Shown here: positions 26,151 through 34,447 of the stretch, in pieces
Position numbering within the stretch: position 1 is the first letter of the stretch
Layout of the letters: each line of letters starts with the position of its first letter
Assembly: GCF_024359545.1 (NCBI RefSeq)
Contig: NZ_JAKQZG010000021.1
Span: 1 to 38,774 of the forward strand
Origin: Jiella marina
GTDB taxonomy: Bacteria > Pseudomonadota > Alphaproteobacteria > Rhizobiales > Rhizobiaceae
DNA: 38,774 bases
Direction: 5' to 3'
Made by a program: the position numbers and the translations under genes
Notes under the pieces: generated by a model
Told to the model about the DNA's origin: nothing
Seen by the model: the letters and a program-made list of their open reading frames with translations, nothing else
The model's database searches: none

Positions 26151-26687
26151 ATGCACAAATATCTGTTGGTTCTGACGATGGCCTCGATCATGGCGCTGGC
26201 CACCCCGTCGCTGCTGGAACGCTATCAGGACAGGATGCTGGCAGGGGAAGCCGAAAGACTCGATCCCGCCCCGCAGATCGTGGAAGCCGCTGCACCGGCC
26301 CCGCGGCCAAGCCTTTCAAGGGAAGTGCGCATTCCGGGCGATGCCGGCGGCCATTTCCGCACCGATGCGCGGATGAACGGCCGCTCGGTCCCGGTTCTGG
26401 TCGACACCGGTGCGAGCGTCGTCGCTCTCAACGAGACCACGGCCCGCCGGATCGGCGTCTCCCTGCTTCCCGGCGATTTCATTCACCCGGTCCAGACCGC
26501 GAACGGCACCACCCAAGCCGCGCCGGCCCGCATCTCCGAGATCGAAATCGGCCCGATCCGTGTGCGAAACGTCGATGCCATCGTCATTCGCGACGAGGCG
26601 CTCGGCACAACGCTGCTCGGCAACAGCTTCCTCAATCAGGTGGGCAGTTTCTCGGTCGAGAACGGCGAGATGACCCTTCGGGACTGA
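26151..26687 (+). CDS. retropepsin-like clan AA aspartic protease, membrane-anchored
   Basis: A 178-aa protein. Residues about 1-22 form a hydrophobic N-terminal signal or anchor (YLLVLTMASIMALATPSLL). After a Pro/Ala-rich linker (about 45-60) the protease domain starts. It has a single active-site triad DTGAS near residue 85, preceded by VPVLV, and the family pattern ETTARRIGV and TLLGNSFLNQVGSFSVENG near the C-terminus. One DTG motif implies a homodimer, as in retropepsins. This matches the TIGR02281-like bacterial family; the substrate is unknown and the domain should face the periplasm. Convergent with deoA, 6 bp apart. Confidence 0.9.
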   Translation: MHKYLLVLTMASIMALATPSLLERYQDRMLAGEAERLDPAPQIVEAAAPAPRPSLSREVRIPGDAGGHFRTDARMNGRSVPVLVDTGASVVALNETTARRIGVSLLPGDFIHPVQTANGTTQAAPARISEIEIGPIRVRNVDAIVIRDEALGTTLLGNSFLNQVGSFSVENGEMTLRD

Positions 26688-26693
26688 CCGCGA

Positions 26694-28010
26694 TCAGTCG
26701 AACCGATCGAGAATGGCGCCCGGCGCAAGGCTGGTCGCATCCCGGTCCGCCAATTCATAGGCTGCGTGAACCCGCGCCGCGGCGCGCTCGAACGCCGCCT
26801 CGCTTCTGGCATGGACCATCGCAAGAGGCTCGCCTCTCACCATGGCCTGGCCCAGTCGCGCGAGCGCGGTCAGCCCCACGGCATGGTCGACCTCGTCCTC
26901 GGGCCGGGTCCGGCCGCCGCCGAGTTCAACGACCGCCAAGCCAAGCGCCCGCGCGTCGACGCCCGCCAGCGTTCCCGCCTCTTGCGACAGAACCGGCCGA
27001 ACGATCGGAGCGCGCGGCAGATGGTCCGCAAAACGCTCGACGAAATCCGCCGGCCCGCCCAGCGCCGCGACCATGCGGCCGAAGGTTTCCGCCGCCGCAC
27101 CCCCGTCCAGCGTCCGCTCCGCCGCCGCCCGGCCGGCTTCGCGATCCTCGGCCAGCCCGGCCAGCACCAGCATTTCCGCGGCAAGTGCCAGCGTCACCTC
27201 TTCGAGCCGCTTGTCCCGATGATCGCCGGTGAGAAACCGTACGGCGTTCTCGACCTCCACCGCGTTGCCGGCAGCCGAGGCCAACGCCTCGTCCATGCGG
27301 GTGAGAAGCGCCGTCGTCTTCATCCCGGCGCCGTTCGCCACGGCGACCAGACTGGTGGCCAATTCGCGGGCATCCTCCTCCGCCGCCATGAAGGCGCCGG
27401 AGCCGGTCTTCACGTCGAGGACGAGGGCCTGAAGCCCGGCCGCAAGCTTCTTCGACAGGATCGAGGCGACGATCAGCGGCACGGATTCCACCGTCGCCGT
27501 CACGTCGCGAATGCCGTAGAAGCGCCCGTCCGCCGGCGCCAGACGCCCGGTCTGGCCGATGATCGCACAGCCGACGTCGCGCACCGTCCGGTGAAACGTC
27601 GCATTGTCGGGTTTGACCGTGTAGCCGGGGATCGATTCCAGCTTGTCCAGCGTGCCGCCGGTATGGCCAAGCCCGCGGCCGGAAATCATCGGCACGGCCG
27701 CGCCACAGGCCGCCACGATCGGCGCCAGCATGAGCGAGACATTGTCGCCGATACCGCCCGTCGAATGCTTGTCGACCACCGGCCGGTCGAGATCCGACCA
27801 GTCCAGCGTGTCGCCGGAATCGCGCATCGCTTCAGTGAGCGCCACGGTCTCATCCTGCGACATGCCGCGAAAGATCACCGCCATGGCGAAAGCCGCGATC
27901 TGGGCATCGGTGACGCGGCCGTTCTCGAAGCCAGCGATGAAATCCTGAAGCGCGTCAGGCGGGAGCGGCTTGCCGTCGCGTTTGAGGGCAATGAGTTCCT
28001 GCGGGAGCAT
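26694..28010 (-). CDS. deoA: thymidine phosphorylase
   Basis: Phosphorolyses thymidine (and deoxyuridine) to the base and 2-deoxyribose-1-phosphate. The 438-aa protein has the expected length and motifs: LIALKRDGKPL at the N-terminus, the phosphate/ribose site KHSTGGIGDNVSLML, the ISGRGLGHTGGTLDKLE signature, and the K(T)GSGAF region. It is the last gene of the nucleoside operon and lies 243 bp after deoC, with a palindromic element in the gap. ATG 28010 has only a weak Shine-Dalgarno (GGCACCTG), so its translation may depend on leader structure. Confidence 0.96.
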   Translation of the reverse strand: MLPQELIALKRDGKPLPPDALQDFIAGFENGRVTDAQIAAFAMAVIFRGMSQDETVALTEAMRDSGDTLDWSDLDRPVVDKHSTGGIGDNVSLMLAPIVAACGAAVPMISGRGLGHTGGTLDKLESIPGYTVKPDNATFHRTVRDVGCAIIGQTGRLAPADGRFYGIRDVTATVESVPLIVASILSKKLAAGLQALVLDVKTGSGAFMAAEEDARELATSLVAVANGAGMKTTALLTRMDEALASAAGNAVEVENAVRFLTGDHRDKRLEEVTLALAAEMLVLAGLAEDREAGRAAAERTLDGGAAAETFGRMVAALGGPADFVERFADHLPRAPIVRPVLSQEAGTLAGVDARALGLAVVELGGGRTRPEDEVDHAVGLTALARLGQAMVRGEPLAMVHARSEAAFERAAARVHAAYELADRDATSLAPGAILDRFD

Positions 28011-28057
28011 CAGGTGCCGCCCGACAGCGTCGATTCAGCCTCTGGCCGGCGGCGGTT

Positions 28058-28236
28058 CACCCCCCTCTGGGCTGCCGCCCATCTCCCCCGCAAGGGGGGA
28101 GATTGATCTCGCTCGGCTCTCGTGAACAAGCTGAAAAGCGGAGAAACTGCCCCCACGCCGCTCGGTAGGAAGGTCCTACCGAAGCCGCCAATCTCCCCCC
28201 TTGCGGGGGAGATGCCCGGCAGGGCAGAGGGGGGTG
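28058..28236. repeat. composite inverted-repeat element A (two palindromic units)
   Basis: Two ~46-bp units in inverted orientation, at 28058-28104 and 28190-28236, with the CCCCCCTCT ends outward. Each unit has a hairpin ATCTCCCCC/GGGGGAGAT and a second short hairpin around GGCA (28069-28080 on the opposite strand and 28214-28225). The 85-bp spacer contains another perfect hairpin CGGTAGGA-AGG-TCCTACCG at 28163-28181. The element starts 18 nt after the deoC stop and ends about 48 nt before the deoA start. It resembles the intergenic mosaic or REP-like elements known from Rhizobiales. Confidence 0.88.
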
Positions 28237-28253
28237 ACCCAGGCACCACCATC

Positions 28254-29021
28254 TCAATATCCGCTTTTGCCACCCGCGCGGTCCCGGCCCTTGGCCACCG
28301 CCAACAGGTCATCGAGCACGCCGGACGCTCCCAAGCGGAAGCGCTCGGGCGTAGGATAGTCCTTGCCGCAGATCGTCTCGGCGAGCTGCATGTAGCCGTC
28401 GGCATCCTCGAAGGTCTTGATGCCGCCGGCCGGCTTGAAGCCGACCGTGGCGCCTTCCTTGGCGATCTCTTCGAGAAGCATGCGGGCGGAGGCGGGTGTC
28501 GCGTTCACCTCGACCTTGCCGGTCGAGGTCTTGAGGAAATCGGCCCCGCCCGCCAGCGCGGTTCGCGCCGCGATCCGGGTCGCAGCCTCGTCATAGAGCC
28601 GGCCGGTCTCGAGAATGGTCTTCAGCCGCGCCATGCCGCAGCTCGCCTTGACGGTGCGCACCTGTGCCTCCACGAAGCCGGGATCTCCGGCGAGCCGCTC
28701 ATAGGCGATCACCATGTCGATCTCGTCGGCGCCGGCCGCCAGTGCGTCATGGACTTCGCCGAGCGTCGCGTCGATATCGTCGCCGCCATGGGGAAAGTTC
28801 ACCACCGTCGCGACCTTCACATGGGGCGACAGTTCGCGACGTGCGAAGGCGACGAAACGCGGCCAGATGCAGATCGCGGCCACCTGCCCCACCGGCGTCT
28901 CGGCCCGCTGACACAGGGTCGCGATATCGGCCTCGCCGCAGTCCTCGTTCAGATTGGTGAGGTCGAGGCGCTTGATCAGTTCGACCGCGCGCATCGCTTG
29001 CGGCCCGTGAACGTCAGCCAT
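28254..29021 (-). CDS. deoC: deoxyribose-phosphate aldolase
   Basis: Class I aldolase that splits 2-deoxyribose-5-phosphate into acetaldehyde and glyceraldehyde-3-phosphate. The 255-aa TIM barrel has the Schiff-base lysine in FLKTSTGKVEVNATP (about residues 160-175) and VATVVNFPHGG earlier. ATG 29021 is chosen; it overlaps the 3' end of the purine nucleoside phosphorylase gene by 8 nt. The frame upstream to 29075 is inside that gene. A phosphopentomutase, needed to convert the 1-phosphate to the 5-phosphate, is not in the window. Confidence 0.95.
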   Translation of the reverse strand: MADVHGPQAMRAVELIKRLDLTNLNEDCGEADIATLCQRAETPVGQVAAICIWPRFVAFARRELSPHVKVATVVNFPHGGDDIDATLGEVHDALAAGADEIDMVIAYERLAGDPGFVEAQVRTVKASCGMARLKTILETGRLYDEAATRIAARTALAGGADFLKTSTGKVEVNATPASARMLLEEIAKEGATVGFKPAGGIKTFEDADGYMQLAETICGKDYPTPERFRLGASGVLDDLLAVAKGRDRAGGKSGY

Positions 29022-29820
29022 CGAATACGCCTTTCTCGAGCATCGCCCGAATGATCCGTCCAAGCCGGGCGCCACCCTTGGGCGCCATCTCCTTGGTCTC
29101 GGTATGGGAAAGCTCGCCGCCGGTCATGCCGGCTCCCAGATTGGTGATGACGGAGGCCGCGACCACCTTCAGCCCGAAAAACCGAGCGAGGATCGTTTCC
29201 GGCACGGTCGACATACCGACCGCATCCGCGCCGAGAATGCGGGCCATGCGGATTTCCGCCGGCGTCTCGAAGGAGGGACCGGAAAACCACATATAGACCC
29301 CTTGCGCGAGCGGTTCGCCCAGCCCTTCGGCGGTTCCGACCATTGCCGACCGCAGACCTGCGTCATAGGCCGCCGTCATGCCGACGAAGCGCTGGTCGGT
29401 GTCCTCGCCGATCAGCGGGTTGAGGCCGGAAAAGGCGATGTGATCCGTCATCATCATCACCGAGCCGGGGGCAAGATCCGCCCGCACGGCGCCGGCGGAA
29501 TTGGTGAGAAGGAGATGGCCAATCCCGAGCGCGTGGATCGCTTCAATCACCGGACGCATGGCCGCCGGATCGCCAGTCTCGTAGTAATGAACTCGGCCGG
29601 AGATCACCATCACCTCGCGCCCGCCGAGCCTCCCGGCGATCACCTCGCCGGCATGGCCGGTCACCCGGCTCGCGGGGAAGTTCGGCACTTCCGCGAACGG
29701 GATGCGCACGGCATCCTCCATGTCGGCGACGAGGCCACCGAGGCCGGAGCCGAGAACCATCGCGACCTTCGGCTTGCGCCCGCCGAGCCGGTCCCTCAGG
29801 AAATCCGCGGCGGCGCTCAT
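29014..29820 (-). CDS. punA: purine-nucleoside phosphorylase (trimeric class I type)
   Basis: Phosphorolyses inosine, guanosine and their deoxy forms to base plus (deoxy)ribose-1-phosphate. The 268-aa protein has the class I motifs: VLGSGLGGL, TGHAGEVIAGRLGG, RVHYYETGD, LTNSAGAVR, GPSFETPAEIRM with GMSTVPE, and ITNLGAG carrying the Asn that favours 6-oxopurines. ATG 29820 overlaps the cdd stop by 4 nt (ATGA), a sign of coupling. The symbol is a family name only. Confidence 0.93.
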   Translation of the reverse strand: MSAAADFLRDRLGGRKPKVAMVLGSGLGGLVADMEDAVRIPFAEVPNFPASRVTGHAGEVIAGRLGGREVMVISGRVHYYETGDPAAMRPVIEAIHALGIGHLLLTNSAGAVRADLAPGSVMMMTDHIAFSGLNPLIGEDTDQRFVGMTAAYDAGLRSAMVGTAEGLGEPLAQGVYMWFSGPSFETPAEIRMARILGADAVGMSTVPETILARFFGLKVVAASVITNLGAGMTGGELSHTETKEMAPKGGARLGRIIRAMLEKGVFDG

Positions 29821-30224
29821 TCCTCGACTCCGGCAAGGGAATCGGTGGCGAAGGAGTGGGGCAGGAGCTCGCCCATGGTCACGGTCTCGACCACGCCGGT
29901 CCTGGCATCGCAGAGATGTACCCGCGTCTGAGGCGTCGCGAATTCGGCGATCCGCTGCCGGCAGCCGCCGCAAGGCGAACAGGCGCGAAGCTTTTCGGCC
30001 ACCACCGCGATTTCGGCGATCCGGCCGCCGCCATCCATCACCATGTGGCCGATCGCCGTCGTCTCGGCGCACCAGCCCTCGGGAAAACTCACCACCTCGA
30101 CATTGCAGCCCGAAAAGATGCGCCCGTCCGTCGTGCGGATCGCCGCCCCGACGGGAAACTTCGAATAGGGCGCGTGCGCCTTGCGCATCGCCGATTTCGC
30201 CTTGGCAAACAGATCCTCGGCCAT
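29817..30224 (-). CDS. cdd: cytidine deaminase
   Basis: Zinc enzyme converting (deoxy)cytidine to (deoxy)uridine. The 135-aa length is that of the homotetrameric form. Motifs: YSKFPVGAAI, GCNVEV, WCAETTAIGH (zinc Cys and catalytic Glu of the CAE motif) and CSPCGGCRQRIAEF (the two other zinc cysteines). It starts 34 bp after the second permease gene and overlaps the phosphorylase gene by 4 nt. Confidence 0.96.
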   Translation of the reverse strand: MAEDLFAKAKSAMRKAHAPYSKFPVGAAIRTTDGRIFSGCNVEVVSFPEGWCAETTAIGHMVMDGGGRIAEIAVVAEKLRACSPCGGCRQRIAEFATPQTRVHLCDARTGVVETVTMGELLPHSFATDSLAGVEE

Positions 30225-30258
30225 GGGTCAGCTCTTGGCACTGGGCATCGAACGGGTC

Positions 30259-31227
30259 CTAACGCTCCTTCACATAGGGCACGCCGCCCGCCTTGGGCGG
30301 GGTGGCCTTGCCGACGAAGCCGGCGAGAAGCACCACCGTCAGAACATAGGGCAGAGCCTGGACGAACTGCACCGAAATCTCGCCGACGACCGGCAGTTCG
30401 ACACCCTGAATGCGGATCGAGACCGCGTCGAGAAAGCCGAAGAGCAGACAGGCGAACATCACCGGCACCGGCTTCCAGTTGGCGAAGATGAGGGCGGCAA
30501 GGGCGATGTAGCCCTTGCCAGCGGTCATGTCGCGGGTGAAGCCGGCGGCCTGGGCGACCGCCAGATAGGTGCCGGCGAATCCGGTCAGAATTCCGCAGAT
30601 GATGACGGCGCGATAGCGCAGCCAGGGCACGGAAATGCCTGCCGTATCGACGGCCGCCGGGTTTTCGCCGACGGCTCTGAGCCGCAGGCCGAAACGGGTG
30701 CGGAACAGCACCCACCATGTCAATGGCACCATCAGGAAGGCGACATAGACGAGGATGGTCTGGCCGGAGATCACATTGGCATAGATCGGCCCGATGACGG
30801 GGATCGATTCCGCCGCGTCCGCGCCGGGCAGGTGGATCGGCGTGAAACGCCCCCCGCCGAACAGGCTCGGCGTGCGCCCGCCCTGCGAAAACCAGCTCTG
30901 GCCGAGGATGATCGTCAGGCCCGCCGCAATGAAGTTGATCGCAACGCCCGAGACGATCTGATTGCCGCGATAGGTGATCGAGGCGAGGCCGTGAACGAGG
31001 GAAAACGCCGTCGCGGCGAGAATGCCGACGAACAGGCCAAGAAAGGCCGAGCCCCAGACCGCCGCGGCCGAAGCGGAGGCGAAGGCCGCGATCAGCATCT
31101 TGCCTTCCAGCGAGATGTCGAAAATGCCCGAGCGCTCGGAATAAAGCCCGGCGAGCGCGGCAAAGAGCAGCGGTGTGGACAGGCGGATCGTCGATTCGAC
31201 CAGGTTGAGGGTGAAGGCGAGATCCAT
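30259..31227 (-). CDS. nucleoside ABC transporter permease (NupQ-like)
   Basis: A 322-aa inner-membrane permease with about nine hydrophobic segments. It has the family sequence GLYSERSGIFDISLEGKMLIAAFAS near residue 28 and a later GENPAAVDTAGISV, typical of the BMP-dependent purine/pyrimidine nucleoside transporters (YufQ/NupQ type). Its ATG overlaps the stop of the upstream permease gene (TGATG). It should form a heterodimeric channel with that permease and be driven by the ATPase at 32812. Confidence 0.93.
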   Translation of the reverse strand: MDLAFTLNLVESTIRLSTPLLFAALAGLYSERSGIFDISLEGKMLIAAFASASAAAVWGSAFLGLFVGILAATAFSLVHGLASITYRGNQIVSGVAINFIAAGLTIILGQSWFSQGGRTPSLFGGGRFTPIHLPGADAAESIPVIGPIYANVISGQTILVYVAFLMVPLTWWVLFRTRFGLRLRAVGENPAAVDTAGISVPWLRYRAVIICGILTGFAGTYLAVAQAAGFTRDMTAGKGYIALAALIFANWKPVPVMFACLLFGFLDAVSIRIQGVELPVVGEISVQFVQALPYVLTVVLLAGFVGKATPPKAGGVPYVKER

Positions 31228-32369
31228 CAGCGCGCCTCCTCGACATTCTCACCCGCCGGCTGCTCGGTGCGGAAGCGCACCCATTGATAGGCTGCGCCGA
31301 CGCCCGGCCGGAACATGTTTTCCAGCGCCCCGGCGAAGAGAATCACGAGGCCCTGGATGATGACGATCATGTCGCGGGAGATCGATGGCATGTCGAAGGC
31401 GAGTTCCGCCCCGCCCTGATAGAGCATGCCGAAGAGGATCGCGGCCGGGATGATGCCGGCGGGATGGCCCCGCCCCATCAGCGCGACGGCGATCCCGACG
31501 AAGCCGGCGCCTTGCGGAAAGTCGATCACCAGCCGGTACTGGTCGCCCATCACCGGGTTCAGCGCCATCATGCCGGCGAGACCGCCCGAGATCAGCATGG
31601 TGACGACGATCAGCCGCGTCTCCGACATGCCGGCATAGCGCGCCGCGCGGGGCGAAAAGCCGAGCGTGCGGATTTCATAGCCGAGCTTGGTCCGCCAGAT
31701 CAGCACCCAGACGAGGAAGGCTGCGACCAGCGCGACGAAGATCGAGACGTTGAGCGGCGCACCACCGAGATTGGCACCGAAGAGTTCGAACAGGCCTCTG
31801 AGCTTCGGCAATTGCGCGCCGGCATCGAAGGTGCGGGTCTCGGGCGCCATGGTGCCGGCCGGCTTCAACACGTTCACCAGGAGATAGACCATCAGCGCAG
31901 CGGCGATGAAGTTGAACATGATCGTGGTGATCACGATGTGGCTGCCGCGTTTGGCCTGGAGATAGCCGGGGATCAGCGCCCAGAGTGCGCCGCAGGCGAA
32001 GGACAGGACGATGGCCAGCGGCATGTTCAGCCACCAGGGCAGAACGACGCCCAGAGACAGCGCCACCGTGGCGACACCCAGTCCGCCGACATAGGCCTGC
32101 CCCTCCCCGCCGATATTGAACAGCCCGCCATGAAAGGCGACGGCCACGGCGAGGCCGGTGAAGATGAAGTTCGTCGCGTAATAGAGGGTGAAGCCGACCC
32201 CTTCCGCGTAGCCGAAGGCCCCGCGCAGCATGAGCGCCGCCGCTTCCACCGGACTTTCGCCGACGGCCAGCACCACGAGACCCGCCACCGCGAAGGCAAC
32301 GACGAGATTGATCAGCGGAATGAGACCGAAATCAATCCAGGGCGGAAGCTTCGCATAGGGCCGGCTCAT
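31227..32369 (-). CDS. nucleoside ABC transporter permease (NupP-like)
   Basis: A 380-aa permease with about ten hydrophobic segments. It shows the family features FHGGLFNIGGEGQAYVGGLG near residue 90 and the later GFSPRAARYAGM. It starts at ATG 32369, 8 bp after the VOC gene ends; the frame upstream to 32453 lies inside that gene. Its stop overlaps the start of the second permease gene by one base. Together they form the translocation path of the nucleoside importer. Confidence 0.93.
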   Translation of the reverse strand: MSRPYAKLPPWIDFGLIPLINLVVAFAVAGLVVLAVGESPVEAAALMLRGAFGYAEGVGFTLYYATNFIFTGLAVAVAFHGGLFNIGGEGQAYVGGLGVATVALSLGVVLPWWLNMPLAIVLSFACGALWALIPGYLQAKRGSHIVITTIMFNFIAAALMVYLLVNVLKPAGTMAPETRTFDAGAQLPKLRGLFELFGANLGGAPLNVSIFVALVAAFLVWVLIWRTKLGYEIRTLGFSPRAARYAGMSETRLIVVTMLISGGLAGMMALNPVMGDQYRLVIDFPQGAGFVGIAVALMGRGHPAGIIPAAILFGMLYQGGAELAFDMPSISRDMIVIIQGLVILFAGALENMFRPGVGAAYQWVRFRTEQPAGENVEEAR

Positions 32370-32377
32370 CGAAAGCG

Positions 32378-32815
32378 TCAGTCTCCGAAAGGTGGCAGGA
32401 CGAGATGGCCGCGCTCGTCGAGCCGCCAGAAGGGATTGTGCGCGACCTCCCAAAGGTGATCGTCGAGGTCGCGGAAATTACCGGAATAGCCGCCCCAAAA
32501 GACCTTCGACGGCGGCTTGACTGCCCGCGCTCCGGCCTCGACCGCCCTGGCGTAGAACGCGTCGACCTCTTCCGGGGAGGTAACATTGATCGCGAGCGCC
32601 ATGGAGCCCGACCCCGTCGGCAAATCGCCCTCGCCGCCATCCTCGATCATGTCGTCCCGGTTCCAGAGCGAAAGCACGATCCCCTCGCCGAGCATGAAAG
32701 CGGTCCGCTCGACGCTGTCGGACGACTTCACCCACCCCAGCGCCTCGTAGAAGGCGACGGCGCGAGCGACGTCGCCGACGCCCAGGGTGACGAGGGAGAC
32801 GCGGGCAGGAGTCAT
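32378..32815 (-). CDS. VOC family protein (glyoxalase/dioxygenase fold)
   Basis: A 145-aa VOC-superfamily protein with two beta-alpha-beta-beta-beta modules: VSLVTLGVGDVARAVAFYEALGW at the start and ALAINVTSPEEVDAFYARAVEAGA in the second half, ending in FRDLDDHLWEVAHNPFW. The first strand lacks the His usually used as metal ligand, while the Glu of LWEV is kept, so the metal site may be incomplete. It overlaps the ATPase stop by 4 nt (ATGA) and precedes the permease by 8 bp, so it is co-translated within the transporter genes, which is unusual. The function is not known; a link to nucleoside use is inference from position only. Confidence 0.87.
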   Translation of the reverse strand: MTPARVSLVTLGVGDVARAVAFYEALGWVKSSDSVERTAFMLGEGIVLSLWNRDDMIEDGGEGDLPTGSGSMALAINVTSPEEVDAFYARAVEAGARAVKPPSKVFWGGYSGNFRDLDDHLWEVAHNPFWRLDERGHLVLPPFGD

Positions 32816-34347
32816 TCCGCCGCCTCCGGCGTTTCCTCGACGCCCGCCATCAGCAGGCCAAGGTCGCCTTCGGTCGCGTCCGGCCCGCGTTCGCCGACGA
32901 TACGGCCGGCGAACATGACGAGGATGCGGTCCGACAGGGCGCGGATTTCGTCGAGTTCGACGGAGACGAGCAGGATTGCCTTGCCGGCGTCGCGCATCTC
33001 GACGATGCGCTTGTGGATGAACTCGATGGCGCCGACATCGACACCGCGTGTCGGCTGGCCGATCAGGAGCACGTCCGGATCGCGCTCCATCTCGCGGGCG
33101 AGCACGATCTTCTGCTGGTTGCCACCGGAAAAGTTCGAGGTCTTCAGCCGGCAATCCGGCGGGCGGATGTCGTAGGCCTCGATCTTCTCGCGGGCATCGC
33201 GGCGCATGGCGTTCTGATCCAGAAGGACGCCCTTCCGGAAGCGCTTGTCGTCCTGATAGCCGAGAACCGAATTCTCGTTTTCCTCGAAGGGCAGAACGAG
33301 GCCCATGTGATGCCGGTCCTCGGGCACATGGGCGCAGCCGATCCGCCGGATTTCCGCCGGGTCGGTCTCGCGCGTCGGATCGATCTCACGGCCGCAAATG
33401 GAGATCTGGCCGGCCTCGGCGCGCCGGATGCCCGACAACGCTTCCAGGAGTTCGCTCTGGCCGTTGCCCGCGACGCCCGCAATGCCGACGATCTCGCCGG
33501 CCCGCACCGAGAAGGAGACGTCGTCGACCATGGTGACGCCGCGACCGTCCTTGACGGTCAGCCCCTTCACGTCGAGAAGGACGTTGCTTGGCCGCGCCTC
33601 GCCCTTGTCCACCGTCAGGAGCACGCGCCGGCCGACCATGAGCTCGGCGAGTTCGGCGACGGACGTCTCGCTGGTCTTGCGCGTCGCGACCATCTCGCCC
33701 TGGCGCATTACCGAGACATTGTCGGTGATCGCCATGATCTCGCGCAGCTTGTGGGTGATCAGGATGATCGTCTTGCCCTCGGCGCGAAGCTGCTGCAGCA
33801 CCTCGAACAGATGATCGGCCTCGGACGGCGTCAGAACGCCGGTCGGCTCGTCAAGGATCAGGATGTCGGCGCCGCGATAGAGGGCCTTAAGGATTTCCAC
33901 CCGCTGCTGGCGGCCGACGGCCAGATCCTCGATCACCGCGTCCGGGTCGACGTCGAGGCCGTGGTCCTCTTCCAGCCTCTTGAGTTCGGCGCGCACCTTT
34001 CCGATGCCCGCGCGCAGCAATGGCGACTGTTCCGCCCCCAGCATGACGTTCTCGACCACGGTGAAGTTGTGGACGAGCATGAAATGCTGATGCACCATGC
34101 CGATGCCGGCCGCGATCGCAGCGTTCGGATCGGTGATCTCGACCTTCTTGCCGCCGACCCGGATCTCGCCGCTGTCGGCCTGATAGAAGCCGTAGATGAT
34201 CGACATCAGGGTGGATTTTCCGGCGCCGTTTTCGCCGATGATGCCGTGGATGGTGCCGCGCTCGACGGTGAGGTCGATCGCCTTGTTGGCGCGTACGGCG
34301 CCGAAGCGCTTGTCTATACCGATCAGTTCGATCGCAGGTTCGGCCAT
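32812..34347 (-). CDS. nucleoside ABC transporter ATP-binding protein (duplicated ATPase)
   Basis: A 511-aa protein with two ABC domains in tandem, as in simple-sugar and nucleoside importers of the RbsA/NupO type. The first has Walker A GENGAGKST (about 37-45), a diverged signature AVGRQQRVEIL and Walker B ILILDEPT. The second has the degenerate Walker A GVAGNGQSEL, an intact FSGGNQQKIVLAREM and a modified Walker B LLIGQPTRG, which is normal for this family. HQHFMLVHNFTVVENVMLG is characteristic of nucleoside importers. Start ATG 34347; the upstream frame overlaps the divergent thioesterase gene. It heads the operon, and no binding-protein gene precedes it. Confidence 0.94.
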   Translation of the reverse strand: MAEPAIELIGIDKRFGAVRANKAIDLTVERGTIHGIIGENGAGKSTLMSIIYGFYQADSGEIRVGGKKVEITDPNAAIAAGIGMVHQHFMLVHNFTVVENVMLGAEQSPLLRAGIGKVRAELKRLEEDHGLDVDPDAVIEDLAVGRQQRVEILKALYRGADILILDEPTGVLTPSEADHLFEVLQQLRAEGKTIILITHKLREIMAITDNVSVMRQGEMVATRKTSETSVAELAELMVGRRVLLTVDKGEARPSNVLLDVKGLTVKDGRGVTMVDDVSFSVRAGEIVGIAGVAGNGQSELLEALSGIRRAEAGQISICGREIDPTRETDPAEIRRIGCAHVPEDRHHMGLVLPFEENENSVLGYQDDKRFRKGVLLDQNAMRRDAREKIEAYDIRPPDCRLKTSNFSGGNQQKIVLAREMERDPDVLLIGQPTRGVDVGAIEFIHKRIVEMRDAGKAILLVSVELDEIRALSDRILVMFAGRIVGERGPDATEGDLGLLMAGVEETPEAAE

Positions 34348-34447
34348 GAAGGTGTCAGGACTTTTCTCTTGGTTTCCGCCACAGTAATCAGCGACATGGA
34401 CGAAGGCCAGTGACAATCGCGATCGAGGCGGCGAGGATGAGAACTCC
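34348..34447. promoter_or_regulatory. divergent promoter region, nucleoside operon / thioesterase
   Basis: A 100-bp gap between divergent genes must hold the promoter of the whole salvage operon. I could not fix a -35/-10 pair or an operator by eye. Confidence 0.4.

Noticed and set aside
24539-27232. An 897-aa open frame on the plus strand
   Set aside because: Antisense to the GMC oxidoreductase and deoA and overlapping the retropepsin-like gene in another frame; low-complexity Arg/Pro/Ala composition.
28058-28236. CRISPR or insertion sequence at the repeats
   Set aside because: There are only two units per site, inverted rather than direct, with no transposase and no regular spacers.
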